DNA of 64,000 bases from Catonia carolina (GCA_035578175.1 JAQMRL010000008.1:64667541-64731540); one strand, 5' to 3'; positions 20,799 to 32,483 are shown, numbered from the stretch's first letter. Notes: generated from the letters alone by a model not told the origin. Made by a program: numbers and translations.

Positions 20799-21330
20799 TG
20801 ATTGTTAATTAATTTTTTTTCTACCTTTTTATTTTTCTCATTTTCTAATTTATTTATAAATAACTTGGATTATCTCTTCATTATAAAGTTCAAGTGTTTT
20901 ACCTGTATATCTTTTAACAAGTCACTTCATTTTTTCGGAACAGAGTGTTTATTGTGACAGTGGGACAAATTATATAATTATGTACATACGAATCCCAATT
21001 AACCGGATTTTACTTTATTTTGTCTCTCCAGATAAATACTATTTGTATTTTGTCTCTCCATGCAAGCAACACGAATAAAACAATTAGTTTTAAACAAAAG
21101 TATTATTTTTGACCCAAAAGTAATTAACTGTAGAACTTATAAATAATTTTAAACAAAAGTAATAATTGTACCAAAAGTAATACTAGCCCCAGAGGGGTTC
21201 AATAAAATTTATATTCTAAAATATCCCTCAAGGGTTGGTTACACATTGTAATAATAAAAGTTTTTCACAAATAAGGTAACAGCAAGGACAATCGACGCAA
21301 CAATTAACCAAACTACCTTAAGTAACTATA
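20799..21330. other. AT-rich sequence, nothing recognised
   Basis: TTTGTCTCTCCA occurs twice at about 21021 and 21050, and a diverged pair of TTTAAACAAAAGTA words lies near 21090 and 21150. No gene is supported. Confidence 0.45.
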
Positions 21331-21338
21331 TCAAAAGC

Positions 21339-22290
21339 ATGCTTGTCAGAAACTTAAAAGATGGGTGGGTTCATATTGCAGAAAAAAATAACAAATACGA
21401 CAAAATAAGAAACAAGAATAAGAATAAGAATCCAGAAACAAAACTCTCACAAATTACATACATTAATTATGGTTTCAACGACAACGTACAAAAAAAAAAG
21501 AAGAAAATTTGTAGAATACCAATTAAATAACAAATTAGACAAACTAAAGAGTAAAAACGAAAAAGTGGCTTCCATTTTTCTGTCCTAATTTTTGACGTAG
21601 ATTCTAAAAACGAGGTCACCGAACTGATAAGTATGTTCCTCTAAATAAAAATAGCAATTTGAAATTTTTCGTAGCATTATTAATGGTAACTTTTATAAAA
21701 CCGGATTATAAACTGGGCATGTACCCAGAACGCCAGAAACTAGAATAACAAGAAAAATAGCGGAAAATTGTATAATTTTAAAAACTCGAACATCCAGTGG
21801 TTAAAAGGAATCAAAGAGGATCTGGCGGTACTTGAATTAACAATAAAATGATCTATAGGGAAAATCCCCAAAATACAAACAAGTCATTAATGACAAAAGT
21901 AAACAATTACAAATGTAAAATCAAGAAAACTACGGAAGGGGTTTATTCAGTTGAAGAAAGACAAAACAGATCTGAAAGAATGAAAAAATACTGGGAGCAA
22001 AAATTGAATAACACCCAGAAGAAGAAAGAGACAACCTAAACTGACTACAGTGATCCCATATGGCCATAAAAGTATAAAAAAACCCGGGTTGGAAACGGTC
22101 AACTCAAAACAGATGTAATAGTTTATAACAAACAGATCTGTAAATGAAAAAATAGTTATTATTGGAATAAATACATGGAGTTTCTTCGATGAATGGAGGG
22201 AACTAGAGATCCAAAACAGGTTCTCGGACACAAGCCTGAAGAAAAAAGAAGCTTGGGAAGACCACTATAACGGCGGGGAAGCGCTGGAAG
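21339..22290 (+). pseudogene. Decayed coding region of an unidentified mobile element
   Basis: Several short Lys/Asn-rich frames on the plus strand lie end to end: one starting at 21339, one at 21848-22039, and a frame near 22180-22300 with FFDEWRELEIQNRFSDTSLK. The 21848-22039 frame contains VYSVEERQNRSERMKKYW, which aligns position by position with YSDEERQKISERLKEYW on the minus strand at 48540-48430. Two copies of one protein motif in unrelated places imply a repeated, formerly coding element. I do not recognise the family, and no reverse transcriptase, integrase or transposase core is visible. Confidence 0.4.
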
Positions 22291-22506
22291 TAATTTATTG
22301 TAGGCTAATTACTTTCTAATGAAACAAAGTATTTTGATGCTGGTTGCCGTATGCTGTGAAGCGAAGAAGAAAAAGACCTCAGTTTAACTGTGGTCGTATT
22401 ATTCTGACGAGATAACATCTGTGGGAAGATAGTAAGGCTACATTCTTTTAGAACAAGGAGTAAAGTGATATATATTATCATTTTTGTCCAACACGAAGTA
22501 AAAAAC

Positions 22507-22559
22507 TAAGTAGTCTGCGACGCAGACTACTTAAGGTTACGCAGACTCTGCGTAACCTT
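22507..22559. repeat. Two adjoining perfect inverted repeats (twin hairpins)
   Basis: TAAGTAGTCTGCG (22507-22519) is inverted at 22521-22533 around a single A. The neighbouring AAGGTTACGCAG (22533-22544) is inverted at 22548-22559 around ACT. Both share the word ACGCAGACT (22520-22528 and 22539-22547). Confidence 0.9.
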
Positions 22560-24009
22560 TGTTCGCTAATCTCTCCTTATGATATAGCGACAACAATATT
22601 TATGTTGTATATTGTACATAACTTAATAAGATAACATTCATGAAACACAATAAAAGTTAAAAAAATATAGCACTCTCATTCACTCGGCTCTTTTACTCTT
22701 CTTTTAAACTTGAGTCTATTTGGCGAAGGATATAACTGCAGCAAGTTTATTTGCTCAAGCATAAAGAATTGGTAAGTATTCTTATGATTTATTGTAAGAT
22801 ATACAAATTTATCTAAATTATTGGCATGCTGAATTGGTTAGCTTAGTTAATTTGCAGGAAGTATATAAAAAAATGTTTTTTAGTTCCCGAAAACTGAGCA
22901 AACTGTATTATTTTCTTCTTCAAACTTCTGATTAAATTGCAAAAGTGTGTAGATCATAGGTCTAGACATCAGGAAAATTTAACTTTAGTTGACCAGTTGT
23001 TGGAAAGTTTGTGCTACTTTCCACATCCATACGGAAATGTAATTTGATTCGTTGAATCTGGCATCAGCGCAAAATGTGAGCAAAAATGTGCAAAATGAAT
23101 ACTTCAGAATGACGCTTAATTCAGCCCAAACGTTCAGTATGAGATGCTACCTAGCGTCAAGTTGGTCCGTCCCAAGTTATCTTTTTTTGCATTTTCCAGG
23201 AAAACTAAAGAAGTACAATATAAAGCAATTCATGCGAAAAATTATTTGGTTCCGACGAGGTAGGGGAATTCTAATATTGTTATGCATTTTCCGGGAAAAT
23301 GTGTGCAAAGTAATGTGAAAGGTGTACAAAAATTAAAAAAAAATATAACAATTTTAAGTGTATAGTTTTATCTAATCTGGTTGACGAGGGAGAGGCAACT
23401 TGACAGACGCATATGGCGGCCGTGAATCTATCAGTCAATCCGGAAAGTAGGTTAACGGTAATCTATCGACAAGGAAGCTTATGGGATTTAATGTAACTTA
23501 TTGATATAATACTTCAAATCTAAAATACTAAGCCACAAAAGAGAGTAAAAAAATGAAAACAGATAACAAAACACACACTATGACCACATTCATTTAAATT
23601 ATTTTTGAAGATATCCTTACTGCACAGGAAATAAATCTCTTATCATTCATGACACAATTATTCAACTATGAAATCTTTATATCCGTTACAAAATCCTTCA
23701 CATTTTTCTTTGGCCAATTTTTTGCACGTAGTTTAATTTTGTGGCCGCATGGTGTGTGTGAGAAAAGTACATGGGATAAACAATTACACATGCAAAAGCA
23801 AGCAAAAAACTCCATTTGTATGTTCGGTGATATTCGTTTGGTTTGCTATGTTTGAAACGTTACCCCTAATACCCATGGGACGTTTTGTTTTTTCTAGTCT
23901 GCTAGTATTTCACTTAGTGAACATCCACGTTTGCATATCGTACGTTAACACTTGGAACACTCATAATCCAGTACATTGGTCTTCAAGTGTTGTAGGCTGT
24001 TCAATGTTT
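22560..24009. other. Intergenic sequence, nothing recognised
   Basis: Short overlapping open frames (for example near 23052-23318 and 23749-24012) have no recognisable motifs. No repeat family of the window was noticed. Confidence 0.4.
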
Positions 24010-24424
24010 TAAATAACAGACTTTCCAGGCGATTGAGTGCTTCACCACGATAATGAACCAGCTCACAACGTGCTTTCAATTCGAGAATTTTTGGCAAAGA
24101 AAAACATTCCCGTACTTCCACAACTTCCCTACAGCCCAGATCTAGCTCCGTGCGATTTCTACCTCTTTCCTAAGTTAAAATTGAAGTTGAAGGAACATCA
24201 TCTCGGAACGATGGAAAACGTACAAAAAAACCGTAACTGAAGAGCTGCACACACTTAAGAAAAACGACTTCCGGTACTGCTATGAACAGTGGAAAAAACG
24301 TTGGAACTGCTGTGTAACTTCTCAAGGGTCATACTTCGAAGGAGATAACTTGTAATGTCAAGTGAGTGCAATATATAATTAAATATAAGATCAGTACCCT
24401 TACTTTTGGGACAGAACTCGTATT
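24010..24424 (+). pseudogene. mariner transposase 3' fragment with right terminal repeat
   Basis: The translation gives VLHHDNEPAHN, then LAKKNIPVLPQLPYSPDLAP and CDFYLFPKLK. The aspartate of HHDN and that of PCDF are 34 residues apart, the DD34D spacing of true mariners. A frameshift at the A-run near 24225 leads into TVTEELHTLKKNDFRYCYEQ and a C-terminus near 24350. The right end resembles a mariner terminal repeat, ACTTTTGGGACAGAACTCGT near 24402-24421. The N-terminal half and left end are missing. It belongs to a different mariner lineage from the copies at 39.6 and 63.2 kb. Confidence 0.85.
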
Positions 24425-25924
24425 AGAAAATTTTTGAAAAGCGTTAAATGACATACTACATCATTTTGTTACACCCTAATTTATTTTTGGTTAAGTAAAC
24501 AAGAAAATTTATATTTAACCGTACAATTATTATTGATAGATTTATAGTACGGAATTTGTCTTATGAATGTGTGTTTATAAAACTTAGAATAATATTAGTA
24601 TGTTTAATGTTATTGTTACAGAGTAGGCGGTGCATGAACCCAAGAGCAGACATGCAATTCTCAATTTTCTTCCCTTCGACATTTATATTTGCCTTCCATA
24701 GAGTCATATTAGTCACGGAATGGCGAGTACACCACGGGTATGGCCTGCCATGAGAATATTTCAACCGAGGCTATAGATCAAAATTGGGGGAATAGAATTG
24801 GGAATGGGGGAAGTAGATATTTCATGATTCAAGTATAAAATTTATGGTAATATTTCGGAGTGGAGAACTGCGATAGGATCAGGTTAACGCGTTTCAATTG
24901 CAAATGAGAATTGAGCACGTGTAAAAAGATTGTGTGTGTAGTTGAGGGGGCCGAATGAGCAACGCGTGTCTATGGTTAGGGTACCTGACACGGACTATGG
25001 TCCGACAATTTTTCTGTCCCACGTCTTACGTCTTCACATCCCCTTTACAAATATACAAACCACCAAAATAAATACAAAACGATTTAATAAGTACCCCCTT
25101 CCCCATTATCACTGACTCATTTCCCATTCAATTTTATGGTACCTGCTTCGTATCGTTCAAATATATTACGTTCACTTATCTACGATATTATTTTAATACA
25201 TTATTTTGTTATTTATTCATTCATTCGGAACCGTAATAAACTTTTAAAACAAAAATTCATATTTTATTATAATTACCAATTATGAGATTTCTTTTACAAA
25301 TTTATTCATATATTTCTATTAATTTTTTTATTTATTCCACGAAATGTACATTTAAAATACAGCATTAAATGGAATGTTTTTATTTTATTGTTACTTTTCC
25401 TTTTCAAATAGAATACATTTTTATTGTTTTATATTTAGGATAATAAAAAGTCTGTTGCTGATATTTTATAACACTTTCTCATTTACTTGTGCATTTCTAA
25501 CGATCCACATTTAAACCAGTGTAACAATTGATTTTACAGCAAAAAGAATAAAGCAGCAGCAGATACTATCTTACTGCGTTTATTTATTAATCATATAGTT
25601 ATAAATTTCAGAAGTAAAGTTATACTAAATTATTTGGAATGGGAATTTCATTGATTATTAAATTTAATAGAAAATCCTGCCACAGTAATTAATAAAAAAG
25701 AAATAACCTAATGATCAGGATTTTTCCTTAATTTTCGCCCCAAAAGGAGCACTTATGTCATTCCATATCCATTAGGTCTTTGAGTTACACAATCAGGTTG
25801 ATGCTGGCTACTTCACTTCCATGTTCTTTTCATATTTTGTGATTTGGCGGCCCTCATTTTCTCTGGTATGATGGGGTTTAATTGTTTTATTTTCTTGAAA
25901 GGGTTGTTGGGTTAGTTTATCTTC
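24425..25924. other. AT-rich intergenic sequence, nothing recognised
   Basis: 1.5 kb without a supported gene. Small open frames on opposite strands at 24556-24764 overlap and look spurious. Confidence 0.45.
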
Positions 25925-25985
25925 GTTTTACTTAGTAAAATCTCTAGAGGTTCAAACCAGCCTTTCGGCTGATGAAGTTAATAAC
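25925..25985 (+). repeat. SINE family B, copy 5, 3' tail only
   Basis: GTTTTACTTAGTAAAATCTC, then TAGAGGTTCAAACCAGCC and TTTCGGCTGATGA, the last ~60 bp of the family. Confidence 0.75.
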
Positions 25986-26041
25986 AAGACGTTTAAAAGC
26001 AACCAATGAGAAAAATATATTCGAGAGGCACGATTTATACC

Positions 26042-26560
26042 GGGTGGCCCATATGTCAGTTTCCCCACATACAGAAGAAGCAAAAATGAAGGCGTTTCAA
26101 GTTAACGGAATAAGAAACATACAGGGAAGAAAACAGATTTATTATTTGAACTTTACTTACATAATAATACCTGTAATACCTTAGTTATAGCGGATGTTCA
26201 AAATGTCCACCATTATTATTATTATTATACGTGTATCTATGCACTTCATACAATGACTTAAAACTGATTGACAAATTTTCAACAATAACAATTTATCTTC
26301 ATTGACGTTGCCAAATGCATTTTCTATTATGCTTTTTAGTTCGGCTAGGTTTAGTGGTTTTGAAGAAATCAACAATCCTTTATAATACCCCACAGTAAAA
26401 ATCACATGGGGTTAAGTCTGGCGAGCGCACAGGGCAATCAATTGTACCACAGCGACGATCCATTCGTTAAATTTGGAATTCAAAAGTTCTTGAACTTGGA
26501 TAGCGAAATATGCTAGGGCCTCATCTTGTTCCCAGATGTGCTATTGAAAATTGTAAACAG
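26042..26560 (-). pseudogene. Tc1/mariner-superfamily (DDE) transposase remnant
   Basis: The minus strand encodes, with frameshifts, a degenerate HIWEQDEALAYFAIQVQELL (normally a QQDGAP-H-type catalytic Asp block), RSPDLTPCDFY in the neighbouring frame, GYYKGLLISSKPLNLAELKS, and a C-terminus ending in GGHFEHPL. It is the same family as 60107-60590, in the same order. GGGTGGCCCATATGTCAG at about 26040 resembles the flanking GGGTAGCCCTTATGCCGG at 60107 and is probably the element's terminal repeat. A (TAA)-like microsatellite interrupts the C-terminus. Not functional. Confidence 0.7.
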
Positions 26561-26639
26561 GATTGTTTTCAAGTTCTGGAAAGAGTAGTTCTCCTAGAAA
26601 GCTAAGTTGATGAAGAGGTTTGATGATGACGAGAATCGT

Positions 26640-26790
26640 ACGCGGGGGAAATAATTATCAAAACGTCGGTTTTTGTGTGCGTCTGTGTACTATTGTTAAA
26701 GACATACATATAAACTGTTATACTGTTGTTGTGTACATACATACATATAAAGACTAGCGAGAGACGTACTCAGTGAAGTTTATCAAAACG

Positions 26791-26843
<53 letters not shown>

Positions 26844-26978
26844 CGCGCGTACGTACGTTGGAGTATACAGTCGATCTAGCAGCTAAACAATTTCGTTACA
26901 TATTTATTTAAAAAAAATTAATTAGGCCCTACACAATATTCCGCGTGCGGAGTCGCGTGGGGCATGCAGGTATAATAT
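26640..26978 (+). mobile_element. Non-autonomous Helitron remnant carrying a (GT)n tract
   Basis: Everything from the (GT)n tract onward (GGAGTATACAGTCGATCTAG, then CAGCTA, then TTTCGTTACATATTTATTT) matches the better preserved minus-strand copy at 57031-57354. The terminal CCGCG-type hairpin and CTAG end are mutated here (CCGCGTGCGGAGTCGCGTGG followed by GGCATGCAGG). The 5' limit is approximate. Confidence 0.55.
26792..26840. repeat. (GT)n microsatellite
   Basis: About 24 uninterrupted GT units, followed by ACGCGCGCGTACGTACG. It lies inside the Helitron remnant. Confidence 0.97.
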
Positions 26979-26979
26979 A

Positions 26980-27612
26980 TTCATATAGGCAAGAGAAGTA
27001 AAACTGTTTAGCCAACTCGGAAAAATAATAAGCTTAAGCTTGCTATCGGAGCAATTGGTTGTAAATGGATGAAAAAAGATAATAACTTTCTAGATACGCT
27101 AGTTAGGTTCTGTATGATCTCATTCGAGAGTCGAACAAGATCACATTTTGAATGTTTAAGTGCCAATATAGCCGTGAACCCTCTTTCGTAGTCCCTTTGG
27201 GACGGGAAGAACGTGACGCAACAGGCGTAGATGACCCCAAGGGACCAGGGATGCTGCCAATCAATGTGACTAGAGAAACAACGTTCCATCCTCTCTAAGG
27301 ATCAGAATCCATTTGGGATACATAGGATAGTTGTATTAAATCAGGATTTGAATTAAACAGTTATCTTAATTGCAATTACGATAACGACCCCGTTCTCAAT
27401 TGATATAGCTTATCATAAATGTCATATTTAAATTATAATTTAAAATAAATCATATTTTGATATCCATAAAATTATTCATGTAAATTCTGCATGACTTTCA
27501 TGGGATAATGAACGTTCAACAGAAACAATTATACAAAATTCAACGGTTAATGTGCACTACATACTTCAAAATATGCTTTTTAGTTTTGCTACCGACAATA
27601 CCATTTAACTAT
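26980..27612. other. Intergenic sequence with an unrecognised 93-codon minus frame
   Basis: The minus-strand frame 27289-27008 has no motif I recognise, and the same segment is also open in another minus frame. Left unassigned. Confidence 0.35.
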
Positions 27613-28490
27613 AAAAATCTTGTGCGAAATACTCACCCGACTTTCTCTTGCCAATGTAAATAATGAAAAATACAACTTATGTTTAATCATTAGTAAACAA
27701 TGTAAATTGAAAAACAAAACCTAATTTTATTCGTGAGTGAGTGGCGCAAAATTAAAATCAACCTCTTTCGAATTAAAAATACGGGAAATCACTAATTGAC
27801 GCTAAACTAGATTCTGTGAAGAAAATGCTTAAAATAAAACTTGTTGATTTTTGTATTTACTATAAATTTTATTATATTATGTTTTTGTCATAAATTGTAT
27901 ACTAAGCCCACAGTATCAAACAATCCCTGTTTTTAACAATTTTTATGAACAATACAGAAAATCATTAATTGACGCTAAACTAAGCGTAGTAGAAAAAAAA
28001 CGCTGGAAATAAAAGTTGTAAACTTCTAAAACTTTGATTATATACACTTTTACCCTAGAATGCATATTAAAGCTGCAATCTTACAAAAAACATTTTTTTA
28101 ACTTGAAAGCACAGGTTTCCAAGAATTTCAACAGACCTGTGTCAGCTGAATATGCGCTGTCGCTAACCACTTCTTGTAGAGCATAATAAATGTAGTTAAT
28201 GAGGTGTAGTAAAAAAACGTAGGAACCGTTTTTGAGAAAATATCAAAAAGCGAAAAATGCATGAATTCCGACTTACGATTCTGAAAACCGTTTGTTGCTA
28301 CCTCTTGTAGTTTCTGATTTTGAGTTTTTGATTTCCGGTTTGAGCCACTTTTGATCAAAACCGGAATTTCAAACAAAATTTAGGCTCACAAACGTTTTGT
28401 GTAGATTACGAATCCGAAAACCATTTGTTGGGTGTGACGGACGTTCGGAAAAAAACAAAATGATAGATGACAATTTAAAAAATTGCCACC
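27613..28490 (-). mobile_element. Helentron-like family A, long copy with the alternative 5' head
   Basis: On the minus strand it starts GGTGGCAATTTTTTAAATTG with CATCTATCATTTTGTTT and AAACGGTTTTCAGAATCG. It then joins the body common to all copies (TTTTCTCAAAAACGG, ATTATGCTCTACAAGA, TTTAATATGCATTCTAG, GCTTAGTTTAGCGTCAATTA) and ends GGCAAGAGAAAGTCGGGTGA plus a mutated stem-loop and T-run. It contains at least two internal ~200 bp units. This copy links the GGTGGCAA head to the family A body. Confidence 0.7.
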
Positions 28491-28497
28491 GATTATT

Positions 28498-28662
28498 ATT
28501 ATAATTATAACGGTTGTTCTACAGCACTAGGCAATTTCCCGCAACCTAAATCACTATTCATTCCTATTCAACACAGCTTCATCCTTTAGACCCCCTCCTT
28601 TCTAAAGCTCTCATAACAACATCCGTCCACTCCATTTTGAATCGTCCTCGCTTCCTCATAAA
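28498..28662 (-). pseudogene. RTE-like reverse transcriptase, extreme C-terminal scrap
   Basis: Minus-strand translation MRKRGRFKMEWTDVVMRALE followed by RRGS, the usual RGRP(K/R)-x-RW-x-D-V tail of RTE-like proteins. Stops follow, then an AAT-rich tail toward 28498. It lies squeezed between two family A copies in opposite orientation. Confidence 0.55.
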
Positions 28663-29299
28663 CGGGTACATAAAAGTGTATAAAATTAAATTTATAGGAA
28701 ACTAAAAGATCTACAACTTTTATTTAAAGCATTTTTCTCTACAGAGCCTAGTTTAGTCATGTCTGCTAAAATTCTTAAAGAGGCTGTTTTCACGTAAAAC
28801 AATTATTCTTTTTAAAATTTCAGCTTTAATATGCATTTTAGCGCCAAAATGTATAATAAATGTTGTAGAGAATTTAAAATCCTATAACTTTTATTTATAA
28901 CATTTTTTTGTATAACGCTTAGTTTAGCGGTAATTAGCAATTTTATGTTTTTTCTCACAAAAACGTGTAAAAAATTGATTTTTTAAAAGATCCTTAGTAT
29001 GCATTTTACGAAAAAAGTGTACATAATTAAATTTATAGAAAATTAAAAGATCTACAACTTTTATTTTAAGCATTTTTCTCTACAGAGCCTAGTTTAGCGT
29101 GAAAGAGTGATTTTCCATATTTTTAAGCCAATCTGAGGTTGATTTTCAGTTTACGTTTTTCAATCATGATTAAAATAAGATTAGGTTTATTTGAGGTTAG
29201 TTTTTTTCTTTATTTCTAATGTTTTATTACTTAGGTTATATTGTTCATTATTTGCAGTGGCAAGAGAAAGTCGCGTGAGTGTTTCACACCAATTTTTTT
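28663..29299 (+). mobile_element. Helentron-like family A, copy with three internal units
   Basis: Three diverged repeats carry the block TACAACTTTTATTT...CATTTTT...TACAGAGCCTAGTTTAG (starting near 28706, 28885 and 29050). The conserved end follows: CATGATTAAAATAAGATTAG, then GGCAAGAGAAAGTCGCGTGA and GTGTTTCACACC with a T-run. Confidence 0.75.
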
Positions 29300-29535
29300 G
29301 TACTATTTTTTTTGTATATTTACGTTAGGAAATTTTGTTGTATGTTTATTTTTTTTATAAATTTTTGTTTATTTTCTTTATGTAAATGTAGTGTAGATAT
29401 AAAAAGCTATTATTATAATAGAATAAATAACAAAATAAACCAACTCATACCCGCGCACAGGCTAGACCTATGCGGGTATTAGGAAATAAGATAGGATAAG
29501 ATTCATTGGACTTGTTTTTAGCAATAATAAATAAA

Positions 29536-29815
29536 TAAAATTATAGGAAATTAAGAGATCTACAACTTTTATTTAGAGCATTTTTCTCTACAGAGCCTAG
29601 TTTACCGTGAAAGACTGATATTTCGTATTTTTAAGCCAAACTGAGGTTGATTTTCATTTTGCGTCTTTCACTCATGATTAAAATAAGGTTATGTGTATTG
29701 TGGTTAGTTTTTTTGTTTATTTCTAATGTTTTATTACTAATGTTAGGTTGTATTGGTCATTATTTGCATTGACAAGAGAAAATCGTGTGAGTGGTTCACA
29801 CCAGATTTTTTTTTA
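29536..29815 (+). mobile_element. Helentron-like family A, 3' fragment
   Basis: One internal unit (GATCTACAACTTTTATTTAG, then CTACAGAGCCTAGTTTACCG) and the 3' terminus GTGTGAGTGGTTCACACCAG plus a T-run. It lies 240 bp after another copy in the same orientation. Confidence 0.75.
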
Positions 29816-30829
29816 AAAGAACGGTTTTCTTTTGTCCCAATTAATTTGCACAGTAGTCTATAGTAAGGTAGCTGCTGCCTTGCAATAGTAGAGTTAGTTC
29901 TTTAAAAGATAAAGGAAAAATAACTTCATTAAAAATTATCAAATTCCCTACATTTAGGGGTTGGGGTGATTGGCTTAATTCTTATCAACTGGAAAAACCC
30001 ATTCTTGTTGAAACCTCCTTTGTTTATGGCTCAAGGTAAATTAACACAAATTTATCGGCAGACATATAAATTGTTAAATCTCGTAATATTAAACCAATAA
30101 TTCGTTATTCGTCCGTGAACGATTTAATTCTATACATTATTATCCAATATGTATGGATATGTGAACTAAGGGATGTAATCAAATCAATATTCCTGTGATG
30201 ACGTCATAAAGGATAGAATAAATTGATCATAGTCTTCAACGGAGCGTTTACTAGTTAAGTATAACAATTTCAACGCAGTAGTTATGTAATATGTGTATCC
30301 GTAGCATATATTAAGTCCATCAATATGTATATATTGGTACGGTTAGTCACATATAGGACTAGATACTGTTAGCTAGGTATGGTATACCTAACCCAAACTG
30401 AGTACAGCTCAAACATCGAAATAGGCCGGGCCAGTATAATGTATTCAATTAAGGTGCAATCTGTGTGTGGTTCGGGATATAACGTAATTTGTACGTAATG
30501 ACAGTGTATAAGCACTCTAATCTTGTATCGTCATGATCATCGTAATTATGGCTGAATGAAAGCTAACCTAACCGGGTGATGTAAAGGCCTAAAGCAATAT
30601 AACCCTAGCAATACTTGTTTACTTGTGTTCATCCATTCAACTTTATTATGTTTATAGATAGAATTTGGTTTAATTATGATTGAAATGTACAATAATTTAT
30701 GTAGTAATTAATGTTCTTTTCGAATATAGATTCATATAAAAGTATCCTATATCAAATATATTATGAAAATTTAAACTTTTCAATGAGGAGTCTAGTGAAT
30801 GATAATGTAAAATGAAAATAATTAAGTTG
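29816..30829. other. Intergenic sequence, nothing recognised
   Basis: No supported coding frame. Some near-palindromic words occur, such as TAGGTATGGTATACCTA at about 30385. No family assignment. Confidence 0.45.
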
Positions 30830-32483
30830 TAAAATATTTTTTTTTTTTTTTTTTTTCATATAACTTTTTATTTAATGCATAATCTGTTATAAATAACAAT
30901 AAATGCAACTTATCAATTAGACGCAACTCATGAAAAAATTACAACCCACTGGTGTAATTAACAAATTATAACATGAAAATATTTCATACTGTTCATAATT
31001 AATATTTACAATCAAAATTTTATAGTGATTTTTAAATAAATAAACAAAACAAAAAATAAATAAATAAATATAAAATAAAAAATAACCAAAACTTCCTTTA
31101 AAACGAAAAACAAATAAGAAGTAATAAATAATAAGCACATGATTCCGAATATATGTACACCTAACTTTTCCGAAAATAATTCGAAACGTTCATTCAGTAA
31201 TTTACAACATTCATACTCAAACACGACAGTCATCTACAAAACACTAACATTATATTATTTACAACTTTAAAATCACACTATCAGAATCGCCCTGGGAGAT
31301 CCAGTACTGTAGCACGTTTTAGCCTATTGACATCACTACTGTTGTCTAAGAGATTCAGTGCTAAGTGATTTACGTGGTTGTTTAGACGTTCGATGTATTT
31401 ACAACTGAAACTTCGTATTTCTTCTCGTACCGTCTGCACATCCATATCACGATGTATATCGGCATTGGTAATATACCACGGTGCATTCAGTATGGTCCGT
31501 AGAATTTTTGATTGAAACCTTTGCAGAATTTCGATGTTTGAAGTTGATGCTGTCCCCCATAACTGAATTCCGTAGGTCCAAATCGGCTTCAGCATGGATT
31601 TGTACAAAAGTAGTTTGTTGTCAATCGAAAGCTGAGAACGCCTACCAACGAGCCAGTACATCTTCCTAAATGTTAAATCCAGCTGTTTTCTTTTCATCTG
31701 AATGTGTTTGCGCCAAGTCAGACCTCTATCTAAGTACATTCCTAAATACTTTACATCTTTTGCCTGTGGAATATTCTTGCCATTCAGTTGGACAGGAGGA
31801 CAAGTTGCCCTTCTGGTAGTAAACGTTACATGCGTAGATTTGCCCTCGTTCACCTTGATCTTCCACTTTGTCAGCCAGACTTCCAGCTCACTTAGATACA
31901 TCTGCACTCTGCGTGACGCAATAGTTGGGTCTGCATCACATGACATTATTGCTGTATCGTCAGCAAAGGTGGCAATGGTTACATTTTCAAGAACAGGCAA
32001 ATCAGCTGTGAACAGAACATATAAAATTGGTCCCAGAACGCTTCCTTGCGGAACACCAGCCTTGATCTCTTTCAAACCCGTTAAGTAATTTCCAACCCGG
32101 ACTTGAAACAACCGTTTATCAAGATACGAAACCAGAACACTGTACAGATTCTCCGGAAACACAGCTTTTAATTTATGGAGTAGACCAGGATGCCAGACTC
32201 TATCAAATGCTTGAACAACGTCTAACAGCACAGCCGAACAGTACTTCTTTTCCTCTAAACATCCACGGATTACGCTTGTCAATCGATGCACCTGCTCTAT
32301 TGTACTATGCTGCTGCCGAAATCCAAACTGATGATCCGGAATAAGATGACGATCTTCTATAACTAGTTTCAACCGCTTTAGACATATTCTTTCAAAAACC
32401 TTTGACATCACCGGGAGTAGACTAATAGGACGATACGAGGAGACCTCATTTTCCGATTTACCTGGCTTCAATATCTAAAATAT
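30830..32483 (-). mobile_element. 5'-truncated jockey-type retrotransposon, well preserved
   Basis: Minus-oriented element (30838-32475) with a ~390-codon open reverse-transcriptase frame, ~420 bp of 3' UTR and an A19-20 tail (T-run 30837-30856 on the plus strand). Candidate 8 bp duplications TAAAATAT at 30830-30837 and 32476-32483 fit exactly at both edges, although the right flank is a simple-sequence AT repeat, so this is not conclusive. The 5' break lies just before the RT fingers. Confidence 0.88.
31281..32475 (-). CDS. Jockey-clade reverse transcriptase (5'-truncated ORF2 product)
   Basis: An uninterrupted ~397-codon frame on the minus strand, starting inside ORF2 at ILKPGK; the ATG at 32471 is an internal methionine. 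Numbering from it, SYRPISLLP is at 12-20, HQFGFRQQHST at 47-57, motif A LLDVVQAFDRVWH at 82-94, GVPQGSVLGP at 139-148, the catalytic FADD box at 169-172, and the thumb/C-terminal blocks DRGLTWRKH, KMYWLVG and LLYKSMLKPIWTYGIQLWG follow. The polymerase active-site residues are intact. The endonuclease and ORF1 are missing, so the copy cannot be autonomous. It is the same lineage as 8652-9347. The intact frame argues for a young insertion. Confidence 0.93.

Noticed and set aside
27008..27289. 93-codon minus-strand open frame as a gene
   Set aside because: No recognisable motif, an overlapping second open frame on the same strand, and a transposon neighbourhood.
30830..32483. Long target-site duplication for the jockey copy at 31 kb
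   Set aside because: Only an 8 bp candidate (TAAAATAT) is present and the right flank is AT simple sequence, so a long duplication like those at 8.6 and 55.1 kb cannot be claimed.
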